Positions 37,601 to 45,949 of a stretch of DNA of 54,960 nucleotides are shown here, piece by piece. The notes under the pieces are model-generated. The model ran no database searches. It was not told the DNA's origin and saw only the letters and a program-made list of their open reading frames with translations. Position numbers and translations under genes: made by a program. Numbering within the stretch: the first letter of the stretch is position 1; each line of letters starts with the position of its first letter. Source of the DNA: Bacteroidales bacterium (lineage in GTDB: Bacteria; Bacteroidota; Bacteroidia; Bacteroidales; Muribaculaceae); NCBI GenBank assembly GCA_030524765.1, contig JAUNGA010000007.1, forward strand, positions 1-54,960. The letters run 5' to 3'.

Positions 37601-37894
37601 TCCGTCTTTTGCCGGAAGGTCGGCCGTCTGCGCGCCATTGTTCCCATTGTTAAAAATGATTTCATAACCCTCAGGCACATCATCCACATAATATAATGTC
37701 TTACCGTCTTTGACAGTAGTGGCGGTGAGTCTTTTCCCGCCCCACTTGCCAAAAGGTTCATGACTTCCCTTCCAGGCATAGCACCAAACTTCGCTCCAGT
37801 TCCCTATGTTTTCAAAGTAGACCGTTACATTTGCGGCAAAAGCCGATGCGCAGGCCAACATAGACAATAGAGCAAACATCATCAGTTTTCTCAT
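34610..37894 (-). CDS. CotH-kinase-family surface protein with duplicated modules
   Basis: A 1094-aa exported protein. Signal peptide 1-20. Residues about 22-105 look like a starch-binding-type beta module (VTVYFENIGNWSEVWCYAW). The first CotH domain spans about 122-540 (GNYTRTAFSKKPFKLKLGSK, WGLYFLTESIRMG, WDCGNAF). A second beta module (about 560-660) and a second CotH-like region (about 668-1040, SKHYNLMPWCEDSELAYLCN, YRGLYFVVENIRP, WDFAGAF) follow. The last 35 residues (VEIYDVYGRRVADPSAGLYI) resemble a type IX type A sorting tail. CotH proteins include atypical protein kinases and cell-surface cellulosome-type proteins; here a surface glycan-binding role seems likelier. Kinase activity is not established. 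Confidence 0.85.
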   Translation of the reverse strand: MRKLMMFALLSMLACASAFAANVTVYFENIGNWSEVWCYAWKGSHEPFGKWGGKRLTATTVKDGKTLYYVDDVPEGYEIIFNNGNNGAQTADLPAKDGYIYNPDTKADDVNGQNSELKPTGTLPVIYIETDEIMLSKDLADKDYRAGTYWIDANGIDGFTSVGSADAPLPLQIKARGNYTRTAFSKKPFKLKLGSKAALLGLSKSKHFALLAHADDDKGYLKNFVGFNLGQRIGLTRDGVGAWTPTEQPVEVMLNGKYWGLYFLTESIRMGEDRIPAGELDDNVTDGTKCSGPYLIELDNYKEGDGQIVMNEWGTDRELIITPDTPELYSDIQRKFISDQFGKMNEFIGKNNDELWGYMDLDAAARYYIVMEIIDHWESYHGSTYMFRDFGEGKKWIFSPLWDCGNAFTRENPDSYFTNVATYGNNWIDRMRQNDKFMTKVKETYRWFYGTQVNDLMADIDRYVRSISAAAVRDHERWGNAPWPDKYVDNHGHDTAPTYVRDNSDMNSAANFVKNALNNKINWLNGQWGHPDPNAAEPARDTTPAAKLPDYVDPDPELVTVYYKADGVDDARIWIWDSNQNQYFGVEWNDRPHAQKATDKSGETYFYYTVNAKGLDMNSAMLIFSDNDGKHSTGDQKFVPGAIYIYKEDGNIEIIEGYDPDPVTVSGTMPVFYVNTTETGFEAWLDPVTSSIAPIGSKESPVALKSFKGLDNADKCAYKIQFNAKQVMISGIKQSKHYNLMPWCEDSELAYLCNITGHELGAILFESTEWTPAYAPVELVLDGDYRGLYFVVENIRPAGARVNIKDISDMTQAPESWTDWIVRIDDAGSDVTVDGVSFVAHEPAFDNSFVTDAHRAYLTEQMQAVVDAFTDPAVAWDATLDANSIVNYYLLQEIVDDTRSFATNCYFYQGGGDNKWHFGPVWDFAGAFASRDNKSQLIYEQNAALPLIGSLFTNSVTFRYLVANRLKALTSSAQSVMMRAVAADSPLYREISDRIDRAYDAYKGALALDGERWPSLAVGDADRAVADVKSYLGKNIDFLTERFSDYTTGISSVEADADDAVVEIYDVYGRRVADPSAGLYIERRGSQARKVIVR

Positions 37895-38053
37895 TGTGTT
37901 GCTTTTGTAAATCGATTAAATAATTAGTAAGTATGATAACAGTTTTTCATGAAATGCGACGATCCCCTCGCGGTTGTGCCACATTGCAGCCGCGAATTTA
38001 CTAAAATTTATCAAACCAACGCAAAATCTTGTATAAAAAATGCCAAAACACGT

Positions 38054-38090
38054 CAGATGCGCCAATATCCTTGAGACATCGGCGCATCTG
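38054..38090 (-). terminator. Terminator-like hairpin after the sigma/membrane-protein operon
   Basis: CAGATGCGCC (38054-38063) pairs perfectly with GGCGCATCTG (38081-38090), 21 nt after the stop of the 189-aa membrane protein on the minus strand. The T-rich stretch follows only after a few bases. The rest of the 37895-38111 gap holds no gene. Confidence 0.55.
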
Positions 38091-38111
38091 CAATTGCTAT
38101 AAATTAGGCTC

Positions 38112-38681
38112 TTATTCAGTCATCGACAGCGACTCGACAAGACGGCGGGCAAGCCGTGCGTTGCGCAGACATCGCGGTATGCCTATGCACAGGCCGATGG
38201 CAAGACCGACAACCGCCCCCAGCAGCATCTCCTCTTCTTTCGCATCGATCAGGCCCATGATTATCGACATAACCACCACCGCGCCGAAACATATGCCTAC
38301 AGCCCGCATCTGTTGCTGATAGACCTTGATTTTGACGGCCCGACGTATGGCGTCGGCGACGGGCAGCTCGACGAGAGGCTGCTCACTGATATAATCGGCC
38401 AGCAGTTGGTGCAACACTGTCATCAGAGCACCGAATAGCGCATACACAATGCAGGCTGTAAGGCTCAAGGGCAGAGTATAATATATCACCGGGGAGTAGA
38501 GCACCACAAACAGCCCGATCCAACGCACTCGTCTGATTCGTCGGGCAAGTCTGTCTTGCAGCGAGCTGACGCGTCCGCTCGACAATCGGTCTCCTATCTT
38601 GCGGTTGACACGGTCAAGATCATCGGCATGGACATTCATCTTGCGCCATTGCTGTTTCAAATCGTCAATATTGTCTATCAT
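38112..38681 (-). CDS. Four-helix membrane protein, probable partner of the ECF sigma factor
   Basis: A 189-aa protein of no family I recognise. The cytoplasmic N-terminal 50 residues are charged and helical (DDLKQQWRKMNVHADDLDRVN). Four hydrophobic helices follow at about 52-70, 72-92, 125-142 and 148-168, with a basic C-terminus. It starts 12 nt after the sigma-factor stop, the usual place for an anti-sigma protein. The N-terminal helical tail followed by membrane spans would suit sigma sequestration, but no anti-sigma motif is seen, so this is inference. Confidence 0.75.
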   Translation of the reverse strand: MIDNIDDLKQQWRKMNVHADDLDRVNRKIGDRLSSGRVSSLQDRLARRIRRVRWIGLFVVLYSPVIYYTLPLSLTACIVYALFGALMTVLHQLLADYISEQPLVELPVADAIRRAVKIKVYQQQMRAVGICFGAVVVMSIIMGLIDAKEEEMLLGAVVGLAIGLCIGIPRCLRNARLARRLVESLSMTE

Positions 38682-38693
38682 GGCTGGCTGAAT

Positions 38694-39212
38694 TCATTGG
38701 TTGGCTAATCGGGTTAACTTTGCCTTGACACGATGCAGGCGCGTCGCGACATTGGCCTTACTGATACCAAGCACTGCGGCTATCTCATCGTAACTTCGCT
38801 CGTCGAGCCACAGGGTCACAAGAGCCTTGTCGAAAGGCTCGAGACGTCCGATCAGTTCGTAGAGCTCGCGGCATTCCGAGGCTGTATCGGGCGACATGTC
38901 GGCAATCTCGGGACATCCGTCAAGCGAGACGGCGCCCGACGTGTGGCGACGGTTGCGACGATGCCATGTAATACAGGTATTGATGGCCAGGCGGTAAATC
39001 CATGTCGACACCTGCGACTCGCCGCGATAAGTCTCGAGGCCGGTCCAGAGATTGACCATAACCTCTTGGTACAAATCGGCAAACGGTGCCGAGGCAGACG
39101 CATATACCGAGCATACCTTGGCAATTACCGCGGCATACTCATCGGCCATGCTGACAAACCGCTCGCGGCGGCTGTCGGCTGCATTGTCTGTCTTACTTGC
39201 CTGAAGTGTCAT
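38694..39212 (-). CDS. ECF RNA polymerase sigma factor
   Basis: A 172-aa sigma-70-family ECF factor. Region 2 is FADLYQEVMVNLWTGLETYRG with STWIYRLAINTCITWHRR. Region 4 is the helix-turn-helix SYDEIAAVLGISKANVATRLHRVKAKL. I use the ATG at 39212 (MTLQASK); in-frame ATGs at 39227 and 39278 are alternatives that add residues without family character. Its downstream membrane gene may be its regulator. It is divergent from the coiled-coil gene at 39344, with 131 nt between the chosen starts. Confidence 0.9.
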   Translation of the reverse strand: MTLQASKTDNAADSRRERFVSMADEYAAVIAKVCSVYASASAPFADLYQEVMVNLWTGLETYRGESQVSTWIYRLAINTCITWHRRNRRHTSGAVSLDGCPEIADMSPDTASECRELYELIGRLEPFDKALVTLWLDERSYDEIAAVLGISKANVATRLHRVKAKLTRLANQ

Positions 39213-39297
39213 GCCTATAAGACGCATGTTTTTGCGATTTATTACACTGCGATGACAATTTTTTCGAAGTGATGGCAACTTTTCGGCGGATAATTGT

Positions 39298-39305
39298 TAA
39301 TTTTG
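39298..39305 (+). promoter_or_regulatory. Promoter -7 element of the coiled-coil gene
   Basis: TAATTTTG lies 38 nt before the ATG at 39344 in the divergent gap with the sigma-factor gene. The -33 match is poor. Confidence 0.45.
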
Positions 39306-39343
39306 TATCGTCAAAATGTAAAATTTCCAATCCGATATACAGC

Positions 39344-40300
39344 ATGGAACAGCAACCCTCGCCCAATCCCACACCTGACAACAGCCATCAGCGGCGCATG
39401 ATGTTATGGATTATCATCGGTCTGGCGGCCGTAGTGATCGGTCTGGCCGTATGGTTTATTGTCTACTCGACCACCCAGCGCAAGGCCTACGAAGAGGCTG
39501 TCGCACTAAAGGAGCAGGCCGAGCTTGATATGCAGCAACGCGAGCTCGAGAACGATTATGAAGCCTTGAACAACGAGTTCGCCATATTTGAGAATCAGCG
39601 GCAGCTGATCATGGACGACTCGGTCAAGCGTGAGCTGACGCAAAAATACGAGACCGCGCGCCTGCAGATAGAGAAATTGCAACAAGAGTTGCGCTCGCAG
39701 AAGAACAAGAGCGCTGCCGAGATACGCAAACTCAAGGACGAGATCACCACGCTGCGCAATCTGTTGCGCCACTATGTAGAGGAAATTGCCCGCCTCAATC
39801 AGGAGAACGAGGCTCTGCGCACCGAGAACGCAGAGATAAAAAACCGCAACGAACAATTGAGCTCGCGCGTCGAGGCTACCTCGCGTCAGAATCAGGTATT
39901 GAGCGAGCGCATGACTCTGGCCGAGAAACTTAATGTCACAGGTCTGAATCTCACTGCTCTAAATAAAAAGGGTAAAAACGAGAAAAAAGTGCAAAAAGCC
40001 ACTCAGCTGCGGGTAACATTCACCATACCGCAGAACAACTCGACACCGGTGGGCGAAAAGACCATCTATCTGCGCATTGTCTCACCATCGGGGCAGCTGC
40101 TCGGCGGTGCCGGCACATTCCCGTTTGAGGGAGCCCAGCTGCAGTGCACTGCCAAAAAGGTAGTCGAGTATGCCGGCGAGGAAATCGGCGGTGTGACAAT
40201 ATACTGGGATGTCAACACCGCACTTTCGGCCGGCCAATATACTGTCGAGCTCTTTGCCGACAACTACCGTCTAATCTCACGTTCCTTCGAACTCAGATAA
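39344..40300 (+). CDS. Membrane-anchored coiled-coil protein
   Basis: A 318-aa protein, starting at the ATG at 39344 (MEQQPSPNPTPD); a longer in-frame start overlaps the promoter. A single helix (about 24-44, MLWIIIGLAAVVIGLAVWFIV) anchors a long Glu/Gln/Lys-rich coiled coil (about 55-200), and a compact beta domain (about 225-318, RVTFTIPQNNSTPVGEKTIYLRI to YTVELFADNYRLISRSFEL) ends it. This looks like a conserved Bacteroidota envelope scaffold of unknown function. The MgtC gene start overlaps its stop codon by 1 nt. Confidence 0.8.
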   Translation: MEQQPSPNPTPDNSHQRRMMLWIIIGLAAVVIGLAVWFIVYSTTQRKAYEEAVALKEQAELDMQQRELENDYEALNNEFAIFENQRQLIMDDSVKRELTQKYETARLQIEKLQQELRSQKNKSAAEIRKLKDEITTLRNLLRHYVEEIARLNQENEALRTENAEIKNRNEQLSSRVEATSRQNQVLSERMTLAEKLNVTGLNLTALNKKGKNEKKVQKATQLRVTFTIPQNNSTPVGEKTIYLRIVSPSGQLLGGAGTFPFEGAQLQCTAKKVVEYAGEEIGGVTIYWDVNTALSAGQYTVELFADNYRLISRSFELR

Positions 40301-41022
40301 TGTCAATTTTCGAGTTATTCATCGATCGTATCAACTCACCGCAGATCAACCTGACGGGCTGTTGCTTTCAGCTGGTTCTGAGCATGCTGCTCGGCGCTAT
40401 TGTAGGCTTTGAGCGTCGGCGCCGCGGACAGACAGCCGGCGTGCGCACATTCTCGCTCATCGCCATGGGCTCGACCCTTGCCATGATACTCTCGATCTAT
40501 GTGCCCCAGCGCTACGAAGGCATGCTCGACGGCGACCCCACACGAATCGCCGCACAGGTCATCTCGGGCATAGGCTTTCTCGGCGCAGGCGCGATCATAC
40601 AGATGAAAGGCTCGGTGCGCGGTCTCACCACCGCTGCCGGCATATGGATGGTGTCGGCATTGGGAATGGCTATCGGCACGGGCATGTATATAATAGGTGT
40701 GCTGGCCACACTGCTTATATTATTCATTCTTGTGTTGCTCGAACGCATCGAGCATCGCGTCAGCCTGAGGTCTGAATCACGCATCATACGCATCCGCACG
40801 GGTGTGATTCTCAAAGACATCTCAAAATATCGCGAAGTGCTGCACAATTACGGCGTACAACTGAGCAATTTCTTCGTCGAATATGATTTCGAACAGCAGG
40901 AAACGCGGCTCAACCTGGTGGTGGTGGTGCGCGAGAATGTAGATTATGTGCACCTGTTCAACTCGTTCGAGACGCTATACCCCACACGCACGATCACCCT
41001 TGCCAACCAAATCAATATCTGA
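40300..41022 (+). CDS. MgtC/SapB family membrane protein
   Basis: A 240-aa protein from the ATG at 40300, overlapping the previous stop by 1 nt. Four to five helices cover the first 145 residues, with the family motif LGAIVGFERRRRGQTAGVRTFSLIAMGS and GIGFLGAGAIIQ. A C-terminal cytoplasmic domain (about 150-240) has a ferredoxin-like pattern. MgtC proteins modulate ion homeostasis and membrane ATPases in magnesium limitation; the precise role here is unknown. Confidence 0.9.
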   Translation: MSIFELFIDRINSPQINLTGCCFQLVLSMLLGAIVGFERRRRGQTAGVRTFSLIAMGSTLAMILSIYVPQRYEGMLDGDPTRIAAQVISGIGFLGAGAIIQMKGSVRGLTTAAGIWMVSALGMAIGTGMYIIGVLATLLILFILVLLERIEHRVSLRSESRIIRIRTGVILKDISKYREVLHNYGVQLSNFFVEYDFEQQETRLNLVVVVRENVDYVHLFNSFETLYPTRTITLANQINI

Positions 41023-41031
41023 CACTGACCG

Positions 41032-43224
41032 ATGAATATCGAGAGCCTAATTTCTGACCTGGCGTTCATACTGCTGCTCGGTGCGGTCGTGACCGTACTC
41101 TTCAAGTGGATGAAACAGCCGGTAGTGCTCGGATATATTGTAGCCGGGTTTCTGGCGAGCCCCCACTTCACTTATCTGCCGTCGGTGACAACCGAGGAAA
41201 ATATCGATTTCTGGGCCGAAATAGGTATCGTGGTACTGCTGTTTTCACTCGGACTTGAATTCAGTTTCAAAAAACTCGTCAACTCGGGCGGCTCGGCTAT
41301 TGTGACTGCTCTGATAATTGTCACAGGCATGATGCTGGCCGGATTCACTGTCGGTCATGCCCTGCATTTCAACAATATCAACAGCCTTTTCCTCGGGGGC
41401 ATGCTATCGATGTCGTCTACGACCATCATCATCAAGGCATTCACCGACATGGGACTGCGTCAACAGAAATTCGCCTCGCTGGTGCTCGCCGTGCTCATTG
41501 TCGAGGACTTGTTCGCCGTGGTCATGATGGTGGTGCTGTCGTCTATCGCCATCAACAACAGTGTAGAGGGGTCTGAAATGCTCATGAGCGTGGGCAAACT
41601 GCTCTTCTTCCTGATCATATGGTTTCTTATCGGCGTCTATTTCCTGCCGACCATGCTCGACCGCTGGCGTCGGTTTCTCAACTCAGAGACCCTGCTTGTA
41701 GTGTCGATGGGGCTGTGCCTGGGCATGGCCGTATTTTCGGTTTACTGCGGTTTTTCGCTCGCTCTCGGCGCTTTTGTCATGGGCTCGATACTCGCCGGCA
41801 CAAGTTATGCCGAAAGCATCGAACATGTTGTGACCCCGGTCAAAGATCTGTTTGGCGCAGTATTCTTCATCTCGGTAGGCATGATGGTGCAGCCTGCCAT
41901 ACTGGCCGAATACTGGCTGCCGATCGTGATACTGTCGGCTGTTGTGATCGTGGGCATGATCATCTTTGGCACATTCGGCATGCTCGTCACCGGGCAGACT
42001 CTCAAAATCGCAATACGCTCGGGATTCTCACTGACTCAGATCGGCGAGTTCGCCTTTATCATCGCCACCCTCGGCATGAGCCTACACGTGCTCGAGCCTA
42101 CACTCTACCCTATAGTCGTGGCAGTATCGGTTATCACGACGTTCACGACACCATACTTTATCAAAATGTCTGTGCCGGCATATAATTTCGTCGAGCGCCA
42201 TCTGCCGGCACGTCTCAACTTCCTGATTGACCGCTATCACCAGGAAGGCGAGAAAGACCAGGCCTCGGGAAAGATGTGGACCCGCGTACTGCACCGCCAT
42301 CTTTGGCGCACGATCATATACTCGATCGTGCTGCTTGCAATCAATATAGTAATGACGGGATACGTGCAGCCCCGTCTCACCGAACTGTCTCCGCGCTGGG
42401 GCAACCTGCTGACTGTAGCGGCCACACTGATTGTCATGTCGCCGTTCCTGATCGCTCTTATCTCACCGGTATCGGCACCCCAGGGCACTAAGTCGACAGA
42501 GCACAACATACCGCGCATTGTGGTGATGATATTCCGCTCGCTCATCGCTCTGGCGTTTGTGGTCAACGTCGTCAGCCGGGCTTATTCGGCACGTGTGGGC
42601 TTGTATGTGGCCGTAGCTGTGGTATTGCTGATTGTGTTGCTGTTCTATCGCCGCCTGAGCTCGCACATGCACAAGATCGAAGAGAAATTCTTTGACAACC
42701 TCAACGAGCGCGAGTTGCGCCGATCAGGCAAGAACAACCGTGTGGTCAATGACTTGCATCTGGCCTACATGACTGTGGGCAGCGCTTGTCCTTTTGTGGG
42801 ACAGCGGCTGATGGACTCGAATCTGCGACGCCAATATGGTGTCAATGTCGTGAGCATACAGCGCGACCACAACACGATACCCATACCCGACGGACGCCAA
42901 CGCATATTCCCCGGCGACGTGCTGGGTATAATCGGTACCGACGAACAGATCGAGACACTGCTGCCGGTGGTCGAGGCCGTCAAGCCACCGGCCCAGGGAC
43001 CGCAGCCGTCAGACATGACTCTGACAAGCATACTGCTATCGTTCAACTCGCCGCTGATCAACCGCACACCGTCGTCAGCATCATTGCGCGACAACTACAA
43101 TGTGCTTGTAGTGGCAGTCAACCGCGACGGCACATTCATCGACTCAGATCCAAACCTGGTGTTTACGGCCGGCGATATCGTGTGGCTCGCAGGCACCAAA
43201 GAAGATATACAAAAACTGAAATAA
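41032..43224 (+). CDS. KefB-like cation/proton antiporter with TrkA_C domains
   Basis: A 730-aa CPA2-family monovalent cation:proton antiporter. About twelve helices occupy residues 10-385, with VLLFSLGLEFSFKKL and SLTQIGEFAFIIATLGMS as family blocks, and two further helical groups lie at about 425-540. The C-terminus has two TrkA_C-like ligand-sensing modules (about 580-650 and 665-730). No NAD-binding RCK_N domain is evident, so gating would differ from classic KefB. It is 9 nt after the MgtC gene, suggesting a joint ion-homeostasis operon. Confidence 0.9.
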   Translation: MNIESLISDLAFILLLGAVVTVLFKWMKQPVVLGYIVAGFLASPHFTYLPSVTTEENIDFWAEIGIVVLLFSLGLEFSFKKLVNSGGSAIVTALIIVTGMMLAGFTVGHALHFNNINSLFLGGMLSMSSTTIIIKAFTDMGLRQQKFASLVLAVLIVEDLFAVVMMVVLSSIAINNSVEGSEMLMSVGKLLFFLIIWFLIGVYFLPTMLDRWRRFLNSETLLVVSMGLCLGMAVFSVYCGFSLALGAFVMGSILAGTSYAESIEHVVTPVKDLFGAVFFISVGMMVQPAILAEYWLPIVILSAVVIVGMIIFGTFGMLVTGQTLKIAIRSGFSLTQIGEFAFIIATLGMSLHVLEPTLYPIVVAVSVITTFTTPYFIKMSVPAYNFVERHLPARLNFLIDRYHQEGEKDQASGKMWTRVLHRHLWRTIIYSIVLLAINIVMTGYVQPRLTELSPRWGNLLTVAATLIVMSPFLIALISPVSAPQGTKSTEHNIPRIVVMIFRSLIALAFVVNVVSRAYSARVGLYVAVAVVLLIVLLFYRRLSSHMHKIEEKFFDNLNERELRRSGKNNRVVNDLHLAYMTVGSACPFVGQRLMDSNLRRQYGVNVVSIQRDHNTIPIPDGRQRIFPGDVLGIIGTDEQIETLLPVVEAVKPPAQGPQPSDMTLTSILLSFNSPLINRTPSSASLRDNYNVLVVAVNRDGTFIDSDPNLVFTAGDIVWLAGTKEDIQKLK

Positions 43225-43246
43225 CCACATTAATCACATAAATAAT

Positions 43247-44422
43247 ATGGCTGACTCAGGAGACCGCCGCTATAAACTGCGCGGCGTATCGGCATCAAAA
43301 GAAGACGTTCACGCCGCCATCAAAAACGTCGACAAAGGCATCTTTCCGGGTGCATTCTGTAAAATTATCCCCGATATTCTCGGTGGTGACCCCGACTATT
43401 GCAACATAATGCATGCCGACGGAGCAGGCACCAAATCATCACTGGCATACATGTATTGGCGCGAGACAGGCGACCTCTCGGTGTGGAAAGGAATCGCCCA
43501 GGACGCTCTGATCATGAATATAGACGATCTGCTGTGCGTCGGCGCTACCGACAACATTCTCGTGTCGTCAACTATAGGACGCAACAAGAATCTCGTGCCA
43601 GGTGAAGTGATTTCGGCAATCATCTCAGGTACCGAAGAGCTGCTTGCCGACCTGCGGGCCCACGGTATCTCGGCCTGGGCCACCGGTGGCGAGACAGCCG
43701 ACGTGGGCGATCTCGTGCGCACCATCATTGTCGATTCGACCGTCACATGCCGCATGCGTCGCGATCAGGTGATCGATAACTCGCGTATCGCCGCAGGCGA
43801 CGTGATCGTCGGCCTCGAATCTTACGGTAAGGCAACATACGAGACCGATTACAACGGCGGAATGGGCAGCAACGGTCTTACATCAGCCCGTCATGACGTG
43901 TTCGGCAAAGCTGTCGGCGAAAAATATCCCGAGAGCTATGACCATGCGATTCCGGCTGAACTCGTCTACAGCGGCAGCCGCTCGCTGACCGACGCGGTCG
44001 ACGGCTCGCCACTCGACGCAGGCCGTCTGGTGCTATCGCCAACACGCACATATGCACCCGTTGTCAAGGACGTGCTCGATGCGATCCGGCCACACGTACA
44101 CGGCATGATACACTGCTCGGGAGGCGCTCAGACCAAGATCATGAACTTTGTCAAGGATAAGCTTGTTGTAAAAGACAACATGTTTGCTCCCGGATCGCTC
44201 TTCGAGCTTATCCGGCGGGAATCGGGCACTGACTGGCGCGAGATGTACAAGGTATTCAACATGGGACACCGTTTTGAATTCTATCTCCCGGCCGAGTATG
44301 CGGCCACGGTCATCGACACAGCCGCACACTATGGCATAAAGGCCCAGATCGTCGGCCACGTAGAAGACGCTCCGGCAAACAGATTGATAATAAAGAGCCC
44401 ATTTGGCGAATTTGAATATTGA
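43247..44422 (+). CDS. purM: Phosphoribosylformylglycinamidine cyclo-ligase (AIR synthase)
   Basis: A 391-aa enzyme of purine synthesis that closes the imidazole ring to form AIR. PurM fold blocks: HADGAGTKSSLAYMYW, ALIMNIDDLLCVGAT, ATGGETADVGDLV, GLESYGKATYE, HCSGGAQTKI and FNMGHRFEFYLP. The sequence follows the Bacteroidota AIR-synthase-related form, more divergent than Escherichia coli PurM, so a small doubt about exact activity remains. It begins 22 nt after the antiporter gene. Confidence 0.88.
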   Translation: MADSGDRRYKLRGVSASKEDVHAAIKNVDKGIFPGAFCKIIPDILGGDPDYCNIMHADGAGTKSSLAYMYWRETGDLSVWKGIAQDALIMNIDDLLCVGATDNILVSSTIGRNKNLVPGEVISAIISGTEELLADLRAHGISAWATGGETADVGDLVRTIIVDSTVTCRMRRDQVIDNSRIAAGDVIVGLESYGKATYETDYNGGMGSNGLTSARHDVFGKAVGEKYPESYDHAIPAELVYSGSRSLTDAVDGSPLDAGRLVLSPTRTYAPVVKDVLDAIRPHVHGMIHCSGGAQTKIMNFVKDKLVVKDNMFAPGSLFELIRRESGTDWREMYKVFNMGHRFEFYLPAEYAATVIDTAAHYGIKAQIVGHVEDAPANRLIIKSPFGEFEY

Positions 44423-44441
44423 AATAACAAAATCTAATCTT

Positions 44442-44990
44442 ATGCGTAAAACCTATCTTACCGTTGCGCTCGTGTGCACTCTGGCCGGATCGATGATGAT
44501 GTCGTCGTGTATCGGCAGTTTCACCCTCACCAACAAACTGCTCAACTGGAACAGCCACATCGGCAGCAAATTTGTCAACGAACTGGTATTCTTCGCCTTC
44601 TGGATATTGCCCGTATATGAGGTCTCGGCTCTCGCCGACGTACTTGTGCTCAACAGCATCGAATTCTGGTCGGGTGAAAATCCCGTGGCCAAAGGCACCA
44701 AAGTGATTGAGGGCAACGATGGACGCTATCTCGTGAAATGCGACGGCAAAGGTTACACCATCAAGAGCGAGACCGATGGTTCGATCGTGCGGCTCGACTT
44801 CCATGCCGATGATAAATCATGGAGTGTAAAACTCCCCGACGGAGAGGATCAGACCATCTTCACCTTTGTAGACGACACACACATAAGTGTTCCCACCCCG
44901 TCAGGCGACTTTATGACCGTCGAACTCTCTGACGCAGGCGTCTATGCCTACCAGCAGATCGCTATGGCTTCCAACATGGCCATGCGATAA
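44442..44990 (+). CDS. DUF3332 family lipoprotein
   Basis: A 182-aa protein from the ATG at 44442 (MRKTYLTVAL); an upstream in-frame start overlaps purM and lacks signal-peptide character. A lipoprotein signal ends at about residue 21 (SMMMSSC). The membrane-proximal part (FVNELVFFAFWILPVYEVSA) is hydrophobic and the C-terminal half is beta-rich. DUF3332 members are secreted proteins of unknown function. A strong terminator follows. Confidence 0.87.
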   Translation: MRKTYLTVALVCTLAGSMMMSSCIGSFTLTNKLLNWNSHIGSKFVNELVFFAFWILPVYEVSALADVLVLNSIEFWSGENPVAKGTKVIEGNDGRYLVKCDGKGYTIKSETDGSIVRLDFHADDKSWSVKLPDGEDQTIFTFVDDTHISVPTPSGDFMTVELSDAGVYAYQQIAMASNMAMR

Positions 44991-45017
44991 TTATACTGTT
45001 CCAACCACTAAATCCAT

Positions 45018-45049
45018 AAAAAGCGCAGGCCCGGGTCTGCGCTTTTTTT
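45018..45049 (+). terminator. Strong Rho-independent terminator
   Basis: AAAAAGCGCAG (45018-45028) pairs with CTGCGCTTTTT (45037-45047) and a run of seven T ends at 45049. It closes the DUF3332 gene unit. Confidence 0.9.
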
Positions 45050-45085
45050 ATGCCCCCACGAGTTATCCATATCGTTGATTTTTGC

Positions 45086-45093
45086 TAATTTTG
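45086..45093 (+). promoter_or_regulatory. Promoter -7 element giving a probable leaderless nuclease mRNA
   Basis: TAATTTTG ends 7 nt before the nuclease ATG at 45101, so transcription would begin at or next to the start codon. No good -33 TTG lies at 19-21 nt. Confidence 0.5.
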
Positions 45094-45100
45094 CACCGAT

Positions 45101-45949
45101 ATGACAAAACGCAATAAGATTTATCGCAGACGGCGCCGGGCAATCACACCGCAAGGCGCCTTCATCGTGGCCGTCATTGTCATGGTCGTGCTCGTGGCAG
45201 CCATGCTCAAGACATGGGGGCGCGACAATACATCCGGCCCGACCGTTGACCCGACAACAGATCTTACATACATCCCGACAGTAAAGGGCATCAACGGGCG
45301 TGAATTGCAATACACCGGTTTCAAGGTCAACTTCAATCCTGAGTTACACATACCCAACTATGTGGTGTGGACTCTCACTGATTCGACACTAAACGGACCC
45401 TATTCACGTAAGAATGCAAAATTTCAAGCTGACACCGATGTCGAAGGATCGGCATCGCCCGACGACTATCGGCGCTCGGGGTTCGACCGCGGGCACATGG
45501 CCCCGGCAGCCGACATGAAATGGAGTCCGGAAGCCATGACTGATTGCCATTACATGACCAACATCTGCCCTCAGGACAACAAACTCAACACCGGAGCATG
45601 GTCGACAGTCGAGAATATGTGCCGCCGATGGGCCGAGAGATACGGCCGACTGATCATCGTATGCGGTCCAGTCGTCACCGACTATATGACACGGCATATA
45701 GGTCGCAACGACGTGGCTGTGCCCGAGCGATTCTTCAAGGTCGTGATTGCTCCGGACGCTAAAAAGCCCAAAGGCATCGGGTTCCTGATGCCCAACAGCT
45801 ATATCGAGGGAGGCGCCCAGCAAAGTGTAGTCAGCATTGATCAGATCGAGGCAATCACAGGCTACGATTTCTTCTCGTCACTCCCCGACGAAATCGAGAC
45901 CGAAATAGAGCGACAGGCATCACTTCAAGACTGGCAACGTGGAAAATAA
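45101..45949 (+). CDS. Membrane-anchored DNA/RNA non-specific endonuclease (NUC1 family)
   Basis: A 282-aa beta-beta-alpha metal nuclease. An Arg-rich N-terminus (KIYRRRRRAITPQ) and one helix (about 19-37) anchor it with the catalytic domain in the periplasm. The DRGH motif (about 129-132, in GFDRGHMAPAADM) carries the catalytic His, and NICPQDNKLNTGAWSTVEN holds the metal-binding Asn. It likely degrades nucleic acid for nutrition or defence of the envelope. Its stop overlaps the GTG start of mnmE by 11 nt. Confidence 0.93.
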   Translation: MTKRNKIYRRRRRAITPQGAFIVAVIVMVVLVAAMLKTWGRDNTSGPTVDPTTDLTYIPTVKGINGRELQYTGFKVNFNPELHIPNYVVWTLTDSTLNGPYSRKNAKFQADTDVEGSASPDDYRRSGFDRGHMAPAADMKWSPEAMTDCHYMTNICPQDNKLNTGAWSTVENMCRRWAERYGRLIIVCGPVVTDYMTRHIGRNDVAVPERFFKVVIAPDAKKPKGIGFLMPNSYIEGGAQQSVVSIDQIEAITGYDFFSSLPDEIETEIERQASLQDWQRGK

